From NCBI RefSeq assembly GCF_009731355.2, contig NZ_AP022810.1, forward strand, positions 1,950,001 to 2,014,000: DNA of 64,000 nucleotides. The letters are read 5' to 3'. Below the pieces are notes generated by a model, which was not told the origin of the DNA, searched no databases, and saw only the letters and a program-made list of their open reading frames with translations. The stretch comes from Desulfuromonas sp. AOP6 (lineage in GTDB: Bacteria > Desulfobacterota > Desulfuromonadia > Desulfuromonadales > SZUA-540). Below, piece after piece: positions 35,939-44,599 of this stretch; positions within the stretch are counted from its first letter, which is position 1; every line of letters begins with the position of its first letter. The position numbers were made by a program, and so were the translations under genes.

Positions 35939-36692
35939 GGGTCTCCTCATCCACGGGGCAGGTCGCCCCCTCGGCGCTCCCCTCCGCGGGATAAAGCCAG
36001 ATAGGGCCATGTTTTTCGTTCTGCATCAGGCGGAGCAGACGCAACTTGACCAGTTCGAGCATGGCCAGGAAGGTGACCACGATCTCATGCCGGTCGGGCT
36101 TTTCGCTGAACAGTTCGGTAAAGAGCAGGTTTTCACGGCTATTAAAGAGATCCAGAATGCCATGGATACGTTCGGTAACGGAAAGCCTCTCCGCATCCAC
36201 CTCGTGCGCCGGCGCTTCGGGATGTTCCTTCAGAAAAAAACGAAACGCCTCGACCAGTTCGTAGATGCCCACGGCCTCGAACTCCGTCTCTGTCGCCACT
36301 TCGGCCTCGGGCTCCAGAAAATCCCGCACAAAGACATCCCGCTGCAGCTGCGGAAAGGCATCGAGCATCTCCGCGGCATCCTTGTATTTCTGGTATTCGA
36401 GCAGACGGCGAACCAGTTCGGCGCGGGGATCTTCCTCTTCCTCCTCCTGTTCCTCCTCTTCGCTGGCCGGCAGCAGCAGGCGCGACTTGATATGAATCAG
36501 GGTCGCCGCCATGAGCAGAAACTCTCCGGCCACGTCGAGATTGAGATTTTTCATGGCATCGATAAAGGCCAGATACTGGGCGGTGATCGCCGCCATGGGG
36601 ATATCGTAGATATCCATCTCGTTCTTTTTGATGAGATGGAGGAGCAGATCGAGGGGCCCTTCGAAATTTTCAATTTTAACCTGATAGGCCAT
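35925..36692 (-). CDS. scpA: Segregation and condensation protein A
   Basis: 255 residues. The kleisin N-terminus FEGPLDLLLHLIKKNEMDIYDI and the helix AGEFLLMAATLIHIKSRLLLP are diagnostic. An acidic run (EEEEQEEEEEDP) lies near residue 85. The C-terminal winged helix includes FLAMLELVKLRLL. It bridges the SMC heads with ScpB. It starts 12 bases after the site-2 protease stop. Confidence 0.95.
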   Translation of the reverse strand: MAYQVKIENFEGPLDLLLHLIKKNEMDIYDIPMAAITAQYLAFIDAMKNLNLDVAGEFLLMAATLIHIKSRLLLPASEEEEQEEEEEDPRAELVRRLLEYQKYKDAAEMLDAFPQLQRDVFVRDFLEPEAEVATETEFEAVGIYELVEAFRFFLKEHPEAPAHEVDAERLSVTERIHGILDLFNSRENLLFTELFSEKPDRHEIVVTFLAMLELVKLRLLRLMQNEKHGPIWLYPAEGSAEGATCPVDEETLGYH

Positions 36693-36704
36693 GAAGCAGT
36701 GGCC

Positions 36705-37391
36705 TCAGTTTCCGAAAAGAAATTGCATGACATATTCCACCACACCCACCTGGGGACCGGCCAGTTTGCCAACCACGAACCAGATGAGGGGGTAAAGAAA
36801 AAGTCGCCAGACATCGGTGAAGAAAATGACGAAGATGATGATGACAAACCCGAAAGGCTCCAGGCGAGCCAGCATATCGGCCTGTTTCTTGGGGAGAATG
36901 CCAGTCAACACGCGGCCGCCGTCGAGAGGGGGCACGGGAATCAGGTTGAAAATGGCCAGGATGACATTGATCAGCAGACTGAAGGATACCATGAGCACAA
37001 TAGGTTCAAAGGCGGCCTGCAGCAGGGTTCCTTCCAGAATTTTCAACTCGGCTATCACTGCCATGACACGCAGCAGCAACGCCGAAAGTAAGGCCAGGGC
37101 GAAATTGCTCAAGGGGCCGGCCAGAGCCACCCAGACCATGTTCTGCTTGGGATTTTTAAGGTTGTTGAAATTGACGGGGACGGGCCGCGCCCACCCGAAG
37201 CCGAAAAACAGCAGGGCCAGCGTACCGATAGGGTCGAGGTGCTTGAGCGGATTGAGAGTCAGGCGGCCTAAAAGACGGGCAGTCGGATCACCGAACTTTT
37301 CGGCAAAAAAGCCGTGGGACAACTCATGCACGGTAACCGCCAGCAAGGCGGGAACCAGCATGATCGAAATTTTGACCAGAATTTGTTCCAT
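36705..37391 (-). CDS. Site-2 protease family membrane protein (M50)
   Basis: 228 residues with about six membrane segments. The zinc ligands are in VTVHELSHGFFA (HExxH in the first helix) and the second motif PPLDGGRVLTG. It lacks a PDZ domain, placing it in the short YwhC/FtsH-independent group often encoded beside scpA. Its substrate is unknown. The ATG at 37391 is followed directly by the hydrophobic segment ISIMLVPALLAVTV. Confidence 0.92.
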   Translation of the reverse strand: MEQILVKISIMLVPALLAVTVHELSHGFFAEKFGDPTARLLGRLTLNPLKHLDPIGTLALLFFGFGWARPVPVNFNNLKNPKQNMVWVALAGPLSNFALALLSALLLRVMAVIAELKILEGTLLQAAFEPIVLMVSFSLLINVILAIFNLIPVPPLDGGRVLTGILPKKQADMLARLEPFGFVIIIFVIFFTDVWRLFLYPLIWFVVGKLAGPQVGVVEYVMQFLFGN

Positions 37392-37499
37392 TGTGGCAGA
37401 TCCGTTTCGAGAGCAGGGTAAAATTTCTTAACAGATACGGCAGAGCAAGTCAATGAATCCCTCGGCCCGCCTCAGCCTTCCAACCTGATGTAAGGGCTT

Positions 37500-40166
37500 C
37501 TATTCATGATCATCGCCCTCGGTTGACAAAAAACGCTTGCGCACCATGGCCAGTTCATCCTCACGGGTGACCACGCGCCCGGCAAGACGCGCCTTGAGCA
37601 GAGCGGCCAGAATCGTTTTGTACTGGGGGCCAGGCGGAATACCGAGACTGCGCAGATCATGTCCATTGAGCAGCGGGACGACATCGCGCAACTGAGTGAC
37701 AAAAAGGGAGATCCAGCGTCTCACTTCTTCGCAGGAGGCCCGGGCCATGAGAAAGAGCAGGATCTCGGTGGAGAGGGGGTCCAGCCAGCGGTGCAGGTCA
37801 ACAGGACCGGGGAGCGATTGCCGACTGTGGCGGCGTTCCAGAAGCTGCAGGACGCGCAGACCTTCCCGACGTTCCTCCATAAACACCTGCCGCTGCCTGG
37901 GCGGGACATCCAGGCGTTCACAGCACCCGCGCACGGCAGCATGATCAAGATCAGCGAGCAGGCAGAGAAAATAGACCTGCCAGGCCTGGCAGGTTTTCCC
38001 CGTGTAGAGCAGTTCGAACCAGTTCAGAATACGCGGCGCCCTCTCGAAAAGCTGCCGGATGCCAGGGTTCACCTCGAGCCCGGCCTGCAGGCGTTGAAGG
38101 AGGCCGAACTCTCCCATGCGCAACAGGGCCGGCAAAGGCGCCGCCTCTTTTAGAATAATGACCAGTTCGTTATAGATGCGACGCCCTCCCGCCTTGGCAA
38201 GAAAGCCCATGCGCACGGCACTGAGGAGCAACTGCTGGGTGTGAACGCCAAGATGAAAGCCAAGGCGCTGTTCAAAGCGTATCGCGCGAAAAATGCGGGT
38301 CGGATCCTCGACAAAGCTCAGGCTGTGCAGAACACGGACAGCCTTTTCTTTGAGATCTTTCTGGGCGCCAAAAAAATCGATCAGCTCACCATAGTGGGCC
38401 TCATTTAGAGCAATTGCCAAAGTGTTGATGGTGAAGTCGCGCCGATAAAGGTCGAGCTTGATGCCGGCATGCTCGACCTGGGGCAAGGCACCGGGGGCGG
38501 TGTAATATTCCATGCGGGCCGAAGCGATATCGAGCTTGAAGCCGTCCGGAAAAATCAGCACCGCCGTGCCGAACTTTTTGTGCGAACGGATGCGACAGCC
38601 CTGATCCGCCGCGCAGGCTTCAGCAAAGGCGATGCCGTCACCTTCGACCACGATATCGATATCGAGATTTTCCTGCTCCAGGAGCAGGTCGCGCACAAAA
38701 CCGCCGACAGCGAAGATGCTGACACCCTGCTCATCGGCAATGCTCCCGAACCGCCGCAGAAGGTCCTGAATGCGCTGGGGCAACTGTTCGGCCAGCATGC
38801 GCTCAACCCGTCGTTTTTTAAGACCGCCGCCGCCAACAAGGGTATCGATCGCCTCGGTCCCTGTACGCAGGGCGCGGGCGCCAGAAATCATATGACGCAG
38901 AAGGTCTGTACGGGTGATGGCGCCGACGAGGCGGCCTTCCTCCACCACCGGGATAAAACGCTGATTACGCTCCATCAGCTGTTCCTGCAGCACGGCAATA
39001 GGGGTACGGGGATCGACCTCGAAGAAATCTCCGGTCATATAATCGTTGACCGGCTGCTCGGCCAGCCCATGGTGAACAGCCCGGTCCGCCAGCTGGCGGG
39101 TGATCAGCCCGACCACCCGGTTGTCGTCCACCACGGGAAGCGCATTGATGTTGTAGCGGGTGAAAATAGCGCGCGTATCACGCATACTGGCGTTTTTAGC
39201 GATGGTTTTGACCGGCGAGGACATGAGGTGGCGGGCTTCCCAGCGGGGTTGAACATGCTGCTGCAACACCGAGGGAAGTCGATCGACGATTTCCAGCAGG
39301 GTCAGATCGCGCACCGTCGCCGAGGCGGCAAAGGAATGACCGCCACCACCGAAGCGGGAGAAAATCTGGCCCATGTCGACTTCGGGTGCCCGGGAGCGTC
39401 CCACCATAAAGACCCGTCCGCCCAGGCGCACAACCACGATCAGGGCCTGCGTCCCTTCCATGTCCATGAGCTTATGAGCCAATACGGCAAGATCGCCGAC
39501 AAAGTGGTCGGCCGAGGCCTGGGCGATGACCACTTCGACACCGGCGATGTTGAGAATGGTGCGGGACTCGATCAGATCATGCAGCAGTGCCACCTGGTCG
39601 GCGGTCAGTTCCTGGGTAAGAAAATCGGCGACCGTGTTGAGGTCGGCGCCATGGGAGAGGAGAAAGGCGGCGGCCAGATAATCATCCGTGGTCGTGGAAC
39701 TGAAGAGCAGGCTGCCGGTATCTTCATAGAGGCCGAGCATCATCATAGTCGCCTCTGCCGCCGTCGGCTCGATGCCCCGCTGTCGGAAGATACCGGTCAG
39801 GACCGTCACCGTGGAGCCGACCGGCTCAATGTGCTCCACGACCCCTTTGAGATCAGCCTTGCCGGCCGGATGGTGATCGTAGATATGAATTTCCACATTG
39901 TCCCGGCGGGACACTTCGCCGAAAGGGCCAATGCGGTCGGACTGACGCACGTCCACCAGGATAAGACGGCTGACCTGCTCCAGGTCGATATCCTTCACGC
40001 GCTTGAAAAGGCCCGGATCCACCTCCCCTTCCTGCAGAAACTCACGCAGATTTCTCTCCTGCGCCCCGGCAAAGACCATATGGGCCCCAGGGTAGAGCCG
40101 ACGGGCGGCAATCATGCTGCCAAGGCAGTCGAAATCGGCATTGACGTGAGTGGTGATAACTTCCAT
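37500..40166 (-). CDS. DHH-CBS-tRNA nucleotidyltransferase fusion
   Basis: 888 residues. Residues ~1-300 are a DHH/DHHA1 phosphoesterase (NADFDCLGS, YDHHP at 96-100, FGGGGHSFAA at 272-281). Two CBS domains follow (~312-430). From ~465 there is a class II poly(A)/CCA nucleotidyltransferase head with GGFVRDLLL (488-496) and the catalytic LDIDIV (501-506), then the RRDFTINTLAI and EDPTRIFRAIRFEQRLGF body. In Geobacter relatives such proteins are the A-adding half of split CC- and A-adding enzymes; whether this one adds A or CCA cannot be told here. DHH and CBS may recycle oligonucleotides and sense adenylates. Confidence 0.9.
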   Translation of the reverse strand: MEVITTHVNADFDCLGSMIAARRLYPGAHMVFAGAQERNLREFLQEGEVDPGLFKRVKDIDLEQVSRLILVDVRQSDRIGPFGEVSRRDNVEIHIYDHHPAGKADLKGVVEHIEPVGSTVTVLTGIFRQRGIEPTAAEATMMMLGLYEDTGSLLFSSTTTDDYLAAAFLLSHGADLNTVADFLTQELTADQVALLHDLIESRTILNIAGVEVVIAQASADHFVGDLAVLAHKLMDMEGTQALIVVVRLGGRVFMVGRSRAPEVDMGQIFSRFGGGGHSFAASATVRDLTLLEIVDRLPSVLQQHVQPRWEARHLMSSPVKTIAKNASMRDTRAIFTRYNINALPVVDDNRVVGLITRQLADRAVHHGLAEQPVNDYMTGDFFEVDPRTPIAVLQEQLMERNQRFIPVVEEGRLVGAITRTDLLRHMISGARALRTGTEAIDTLVGGGGLKKRRVERMLAEQLPQRIQDLLRRFGSIADEQGVSIFAVGGFVRDLLLEQENLDIDIVVEGDGIAFAEACAADQGCRIRSHKKFGTAVLIFPDGFKLDIASARMEYYTAPGALPQVEHAGIKLDLYRRDFTINTLAIALNEAHYGELIDFFGAQKDLKEKAVRVLHSLSFVEDPTRIFRAIRFEQRLGFHLGVHTQQLLLSAVRMGFLAKAGGRRIYNELVIILKEAAPLPALLRMGEFGLLQRLQAGLEVNPGIRQLFERAPRILNWFELLYTGKTCQAWQVYFLCLLADLDHAAVRGCCERLDVPPRQRQVFMEERREGLRVLQLLERRHSRQSLPGPVDLHRWLDPLSTEILLFLMARASCEEVRRWISLFVTQLRDVVPLLNGHDLRSLGIPPGPQYKTILAALLKARLAGRVVTREDELAMVRKRFLSTEGDDHE

Positions 40167-40182
40167 GATTCTCCGGCCAGCC

Positions 40183-41133
40183 TCAGAGTTGCAGGCTGCC
40201 TATCAGCTGATGGATATCCGAGATCCCCTCTTCCACACAGAAAGCCTCGATGCCGTCGATAATGGTGATCATGGCGGCGGGATCGACAAAGTTGGCGGTT
40301 CCCACCTGCACGGCCTTAGCCCCCACGATGAGAAACTCCAGGGCATCGACAGGACGCATGATGCCGCCGACGCCGATGACGGGTACCTTGACGGCCTGCA
40401 CTACCTGGTGAACCATGCGCACCGCCACCGGCCGGATGGCCGGCCCTGAAAGGCCACCCGTCCTGTTGGCCAGGCGCGGCCGCCGGGTCTTGACGTCAAC
40501 GGCCATGCCGGTGAGGGTATTGATGCAGCAGATGGCATCAGCTCCCGCCTCTTCAGCCGCCCGGGCCGTCACCGAGATATCCGTAACGTTGGGAGTCAGC
40601 TTGACGATAAGGGGTTTGTTCAGATGTTTGCGTACCAGGCCGACCACTTCGGAGGCGGCCACAGGGTCGGTACCGAAGACGATGCCGCCCTGCTTGACAT
40701 TGGGACAGGAGATGTTCAGTTCCACTCCGGCCACCTCGGGAATATCGGAAAGCCGCCGGGCCACCTCGCCATACTCATCCAGGGTATTGCCGAAGAAGTT
40801 GACGATGACCGGTGTGTTGATCTCCCGCAGGAAGGGAAGCTTATGCTGGATAAAGGCATCCACGCCGACATTCTGCAGACCGATGGCGTTGAGCATGCCG
40901 CTGATGGTCTCGGCGATGCGCGGCGTCGGGTTACCAGCCTTGGGCGCCAGCGACAGCCCCTTGGTCACGATGGCTCCGAGGCGCTCGAGGTCCATAAAGG
41001 GCGCATATTCTTCGCCGTAACCGAAGGTACCCGAGGCCGGCATGACCGGGTTCTTCAGCTTAATGCCGGCGATCTCCACCGCCAGGCTGGGGCGTTTGTT
41101 CTTCATTCCGTTTTCTTTGGTCTTTCCGCTCAT
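40183..41133 (-). CDS. pyrD: Dihydroorotate dehydrogenase, class 1B
   Basis: 316 residues from ATG at 41133, overlapping the pyrK stop by 4 bases (ATGA), with GAGGG upstream. FMN-binding segments include MPASGTFGYGEE, VELNISCPNVKQGG and GVGGIMRPVDA; the catalytic residue of class 1B enzymes is the Cys in ISCPN. A shorter start (MKNKRPS, 41106) is possible. With PyrK it oxidises dihydroorotate to orotate using NAD+, the fourth step of pyrimidine synthesis. Confidence 0.95.
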   Translation of the reverse strand: MSGKTKENGMKNKRPSLAVEIAGIKLKNPVMPASGTFGYGEEYAPFMDLERLGAIVTKGLSLAPKAGNPTPRIAETISGMLNAIGLQNVGVDAFIQHKLPFLREINTPVIVNFFGNTLDEYGEVARRLSDIPEVAGVELNISCPNVKQGGIVFGTDPVAASEVVGLVRKHLNKPLIVKLTPNVTDISVTARAAEEAGADAICCINTLTGMAVDVKTRRPRLANRTGGLSGPAIRPVAVRMVHQVVQAVKVPVIGVGGIMRPVDALEFLIVGAKAVQVGTANFVDPAAMITIIDGIEAFCVEEGISDIHQLIGSLQL

Positions 41134-41987
41134 ATCTTGCATCCCTCGCAATATCCGGGCTCCTGCCCCAGTTTCGTCCAATCCAGTTGTTCTGCCCGAA
41201 AGACCGGCCCCTCCTTGCAGGAGCATAGATAACGTGGGCTGGCCTCGCTGTGCCCGGCGCCTTTGACCACACAACCGAGACAGGCACCGACTCCGCAGGC
41301 CATGAGGGCTTCCAGCGACACCTGCAGGGGCACCCCGCGCGCGGCACAGATTTCCTGCACCGCCTCAATCATCGGCATGGGTCCGCAGGCATAGACGGAG
41401 GCGTTGGGATACTTGTCGAGCTTGCGCAACAGCACCTGGGTCACCAATCCCTCTTCCCCCAGGCTGCCGTCATCGGTGGATACATAGGTCTCCACCCCTA
41501 AACGCTCGAATTCGGTCACGGCCAGGATATCTTCCCGCGTTCGCCCACCCATCAGCAGGCGCACAGAGCTTTTCCTGGTTAACTCTCGGGCCAGCATGTA
41601 AAGAGGTACGAGACCGATGCCACCACCCACCAGAATCTTCTGCTCACCGGGTGCGCCCAGATCAAAGCCCCTGCCCAGCGGACCGAGAACTTCCACTTTG
41701 CTGCCTACCTGAAGATGGCTCATGATCTCCGTGCCACGGCCGACGACCTTGTAGAGAATCTCCACAAACTCCTTGGGAGGCTGGCCGTCGCAGTCGGCCG
41801 GCATGAAACCCATGCGGAAGATCCCGAAAGGACGCCGCAGCAGGGGCGGCAGGGACGTTTGCACCCGGAACATGAGGAACTGGCCGGGCTTGGCCTTGCT
41901 GCCGAAACCGGGCGCCAGGATACGCATGCGATAATATCCGCTGGATATCTCCTGGTTGGACAGCACTACGGTTTTGTAATTCTTCAT
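41130..41987 (-). CDS. pyrK: Dihydroorotate dehydrogenase electron transfer subunit
   Basis: 285 residues from ATG at 41987 (AGGAGAGAG upstream). A ferredoxin-reductase-type FAD domain (PGQFLMFRV, LRRPFGIFR) and an NAD-binding domain (LVGGGIGLVPLY) are followed by a C-terminal [2Fe-2S] cysteine set (CGVGACLGCVVKG, then LCSCKEGPVF). It passes electrons from PyrD to NAD+. The frame is open nine codons upstream, but with no ribosome site. It is translationally coupled to pyrD. Confidence 0.95.
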   Translation of the reverse strand: MKNYKTVVLSNQEISSGYYRMRILAPGFGSKAKPGQFLMFRVQTSLPPLLRRPFGIFRMGFMPADCDGQPPKEFVEILYKVVGRGTEIMSHLQVGSKVEVLGPLGRGFDLGAPGEQKILVGGGIGLVPLYMLARELTRKSSVRLLMGGRTREDILAVTEFERLGVETYVSTDDGSLGEEGLVTQVLLRKLDKYPNASVYACGPMPMIEAVQEICAARGVPLQVSLEALMACGVGACLGCVVKGAGHSEASPRYLCSCKEGPVFRAEQLDWTKLGQEPGYCEGCKI

Positions 41988-42031
41988 ACCTACTCTCTCT
42001 CCTGTTAATCCCAATCTAAGTCCGTGAGTAC

Positions 42032-42086
42032 GAGTGAGGGGTGAGGAGTGAGGGGTAAAAGCTCACACCTCACACCTCACACCTCA
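42032..42086. repeat. Inverted array of 9-base units overlapping rimI 3' end
   Basis: Three plus-strand 9-base units of the form TGAGGnGTG (42032-42056) face three of the form CACCTCACA (42062-42086) across a short AAAAG-type loop. The right arm includes the last codons and the stop of rimI. The whole folds into an imperfect, purine/pyrimidine-asymmetric hairpin of about 24 bp. Confidence 0.85.
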
Positions 42087-42517
42087 AGCTGCATCACCAA
42101 GGCATCCTCGCCATCGCCATAATATCCGGGGCGACGGGAAATCTCCCGAAAGCCGAAACGCCGATAAAGGGCGATGGCGTCGGCATTATGAATACGCACT
42201 TCCAGAAAAACCTTCTCCAAACCGGCTGCTCGACCCTGCTCCAGCGTCTTTTCGAGCAGCCTGGCAGCGACTCCCCGGCGGCGACACGGCGGGTCGGTCG
42301 CCACGTTGAGAATGGTCATCTCGCCGCACACAAGACTGGAGCAGAGAAAACCCGCCAAACGATCCTCGATAAAGAGCAGATCGATACGGCTGTGTGGATT
42401 TTCCAGCTCGGCCCGAAAAGAGGCTGCCGACCAGGGATGCGAATGGCAGCACCCTTCAATGCGCAGAACCTCTTCCAGGTCCTGAAGCGTCATGGGGCGG
42501 ATAAACGCAGGATCCAA
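42077..42517 (-). CDS. rimI: Ribosomal-protein-alanine N-acetyltransferase-like GNAT
   Basis: 146 residues if started at TTG 42517, which has AGGGAG 7 bases upstream; GTG at 42523 is too close to it. GNAT motifs are present: LNVATDPPCRRRGVAARLL is the acetyl-CoA-binding loop and HNADAIALYRRFGF is motif B. RimI acetylates the N-terminus of S18, and the gene often accompanies tsaB; here it neighbours pyrK instead. The last codons lie in a 9-base repeat, so the end of the protein (after MQLE) may vary between strains. Confidence 0.85.
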   Translation of the reverse strand: MDPAFIRPMTLQDLEEVLRIEGCCHSHPWSAASFRAELENPHSRIDLLFIEDRLAGFLCSSLVCGEMTILNVATDPPCRRRGVAARLLEKTLEQGRAAGLEKVFLEVRIHNADAIALYRRFGFREISRRPGYYGDGEDALVMQLEV

Positions 42518-42743
42518 TCGCACTCTCCCTGAAACAGAGGAACCACCATGGGCAGGCCGGCACGGTATAGAGGAAAAATTTGCCGTGACATCAGGGCAAA
42601 TTCGGATAAAATATGGAACCTGCGGAGACAATTTACGGAAGCGCCGCCGCGATCGCCCCATGTTGTGGCCCGCTATATTAATGCACCCCTTCCCCCCCTG
42701 TAAAGAACTAATGCGGACCCGGTCTTCTGGCGGCAGATTGCCA

Positions 42744-42772
42744 TTGACAAGGGGGGATCATTGATTTACAAA
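42744..42772 (+). promoter_or_regulatory. Candidate promoter for purM
   Basis: A perfect TTGACA at 42744 is followed after 17 bases by TACAAA, about 35 bases before the TTG start of purM. The rest of the 289-base rimI-purM gap shows no gene, and no purine riboswitch was recognised. Confidence 0.5.
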
Positions 42773-42806
42773 GGGTCCACTTTTCACCATCAAGGAGGCT
42801 GCAGCG

Positions 42807-43856
42807 TTGAGCCAAAAAGACAAAAGTACCTACAGGGACGCCGGCGTGGACATTGATGCCGGCAATCGCTTTGTGCAGATGATCAAACCCCTCGTCAAGG
42901 CCACCACGCGCCCCGAGGTCAAAACCGATATCGGCGGATTTGGCGGCCTGTTCTCCCTTCATGCCGACAAGTACAAGAGGCCTACCCTCGTCTCCTCCAC
43001 CGATGGAGTCGGGACCAAGCTCAAACTGGCCTTCATGATGGACAAACATGACACGGTGGGCATCGACCTCGTGGCCATGTGCGTCAACGATATTATCGTT
43101 CAGGGCGCCGAGCCCCTCTTCTTTCTTGACTACCTGGCCACGGGCAAGCTTTCTCCTGAAAAAGCGGTGGAGATCGTCAAGGGCATCTCCGAAGGCTGCG
43201 TCCAGGCCGGCTGTGCCCTCATCGGCGGGGAAACCGCCGAGATGCCCGGCATGTACAGCGAGGGGGAATATGACCTGGCCGGTTTCACTGTTGGCGTGGT
43301 CGACGACGACAGAATCATTGACGGTTCCAGCATCACCGTCGGTGATGCCATTATCGGCATTGCTTCGAGCGGTCTGCATTCCAATGGCTATTCCCTGGCC
43401 CGCAAAGTCTTCTTCGAGAAAATGGGCCTGTCCGTCGACAGTCGCCTGGATGAACTGCAAGCCCCTCTGGGAGAGACTCTGCTCACTCCCACCCGCATAT
43501 ACGTCAAAGCGATCCTCAACCTGATACGCGACTTCCAGATCAAAGGCATGGCCCACATCACCGGGGGCGGTGTTCTTGAAAACATCCCCCGCGTACTCCC
43601 TAAAAACTGCCGGGCCATACTGAAAAAGGACAGCTGGCCCAAGCCGGCCATCTTTGAAGTGCTGCGCCAGGGCGGCAACATTGACGAAACCGAGATGTAT
43701 CGGACCTTCAACTACGGTATCGGCATGGTTCTCGTCGTGCCGGCGGCTGAAGCCGAAGATATCCTCAGCCGTCTCGGCGGGCTTCAGGAAAAAGCCTTTC
43801 TCATCGGCGAAGTGGCCAAATGCCCCGACTGTGACGAGCAGGTAAAACTGGTCTGA
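42807..43856 (+). CDS. purM: Phosphoribosylformylglycinamidine cyclo-ligase
   Basis: 349 residues. The start is TTG at 42807 with AAGGAGG 8 bases upstream. [11 protein letters not shown] (ATP-binding), [47 protein letters not shown] and [10 protein letters not shown] are all diagnostic of AIR synthetase. A DCDEQ segment ends in an extra CPDC pair at the very C-terminus, unusual for the family. It makes AIR in purine synthesis. It is 55 bases upstream of purN. Confidence 0.97.
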   Translation: MSQKDKSTYRDAGVDIDAGNRFVQMIKPLVKATTRPEVKTDIGGFGGLFSLHADKYKRPTLVSSTDGVGTKLKLAFMMDKHDTVGIDLVAMCVNDIIVQGAEPLFFLDYLATGKLSPEKAVEIVKGISEGCVQAGCALIGGETAEMPGMYSEGEYDLAGFTVGVVDDDRIIDGSSITVGDAIIGIASSGLHSNGYSLARKVFFEKMGLSVDSRLDELQAPLGETLLTPTRIYVKAILNLIRDFQIKGMAHITGGGVLENIPRVLPKNCRAILKKDSWPKPAIFEVLRQGGNIDETEMYRTFNYGIGMVLVVPAAEAEDILSRLGGLQEKAFLIGEVAKCPDCDEQVKLV

Positions 43857-43911
43857 ACCCTTGCTGGCAGTCGAAAAGGTCCTGACTCATTCATCACACA
43901 CAAGGGAAACC

Positions 43912-44583
43912 GTGGCACAGAAAGTACGCATAGGCGCTCTCGCCTCGGGCGGAGGCACAAACCTGCAGGCCATTATAGACCGTTGCCTGGATCTTTCCAT
44001 CGACGCCGAAATCGTCCTGGTCATCAGCAACAATCCTGAGGCTGGCGCCCTGGAACGGGCCCGCAAGGCCAATCTCCCCTACCGCTGCGTCAACCACCGC
44101 GATTATGACTCCCGCGAGAGCTACGACCAGGCCCTGGTGGATACCCTGCAGGAAGCCCGGGTCGATCTGGTGGTGCTTGCCGGTTTCATGCGCCTGCTCA
44201 CCCCTGTCCTGCTCGATGCCTTTCCTGGCCGCATCATGAACATCCACCCTGCCCTGCTCCCTGCCTTTCCAGGTCTGCACGTGCAGCGCAAAGCGATCGA
44301 GTACGGCGCCCGCTTTTCCGGTTGCACCGTCCATTTCGTCGACAGCGGTGTGGATACCGGCCCGATCATCATCCAGGCCGTGGTACCGGTTTTGGACGAC
44401 GACACCGAGGAAACCCTCGCCGCCCGCATCCTGAAACAGGAACACCGGATCTACCCCCAGGCTATCCAGCTTTTTGCCCAGGGCAGACTGCATATTGAAG
44501 GTCGGCGCGTTCGCATCATACCGCCCCTCCCCGCCCCGGAGAACGCTCTCACCAACCCCCCCGTCGAGATTTCCAAGACCTAA
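43912..44583 (+). CDS. purN: Phosphoribosylglycinamide formyltransferase
   Basis: 223 residues from GTG at 43912 (AAGGGA upstream); a longer frame begins at a TTG at 43861 without a ribosome site. ASGGGTNLQAI binds GAR; the folate-binding MNIHPALLPAFPGLH and the catalytic Asn/His/Asp set (NIHP, HFVD) are present. It transfers formyl from 10-formyltetrahydrofolate to GAR. It is paired with purM as in many Proteobacteria. The next gene begins 16 bases downstream. Confidence 0.96.
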   Translation: MAQKVRIGALASGGGTNLQAIIDRCLDLSIDAEIVLVISNNPEAGALERARKANLPYRCVNHRDYDSRESYDQALVDTLQEARVDLVVLAGFMRLLTPVLLDAFPGRIMNIHPALLPAFPGLHVQRKAIEYGARFSGCTVHFVDSGVDTGPIIIQAVVPVLDDDTEETLAARILKQEHRIYPQAIQLFAQGRLHIEGRRVRIIPPLPAPENALTNPPVEISKT

Positions 44584-44599
44584 GGCGCGAGAGATCAGC

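Noticed and set aside
42728-42742. TGGCGGCAGATTGC resembling a sigma54 promoter before purM
   Set aside because: Spacing between the GG and GC elements is one base short, and a better sigma70 candidate lies just downstream.
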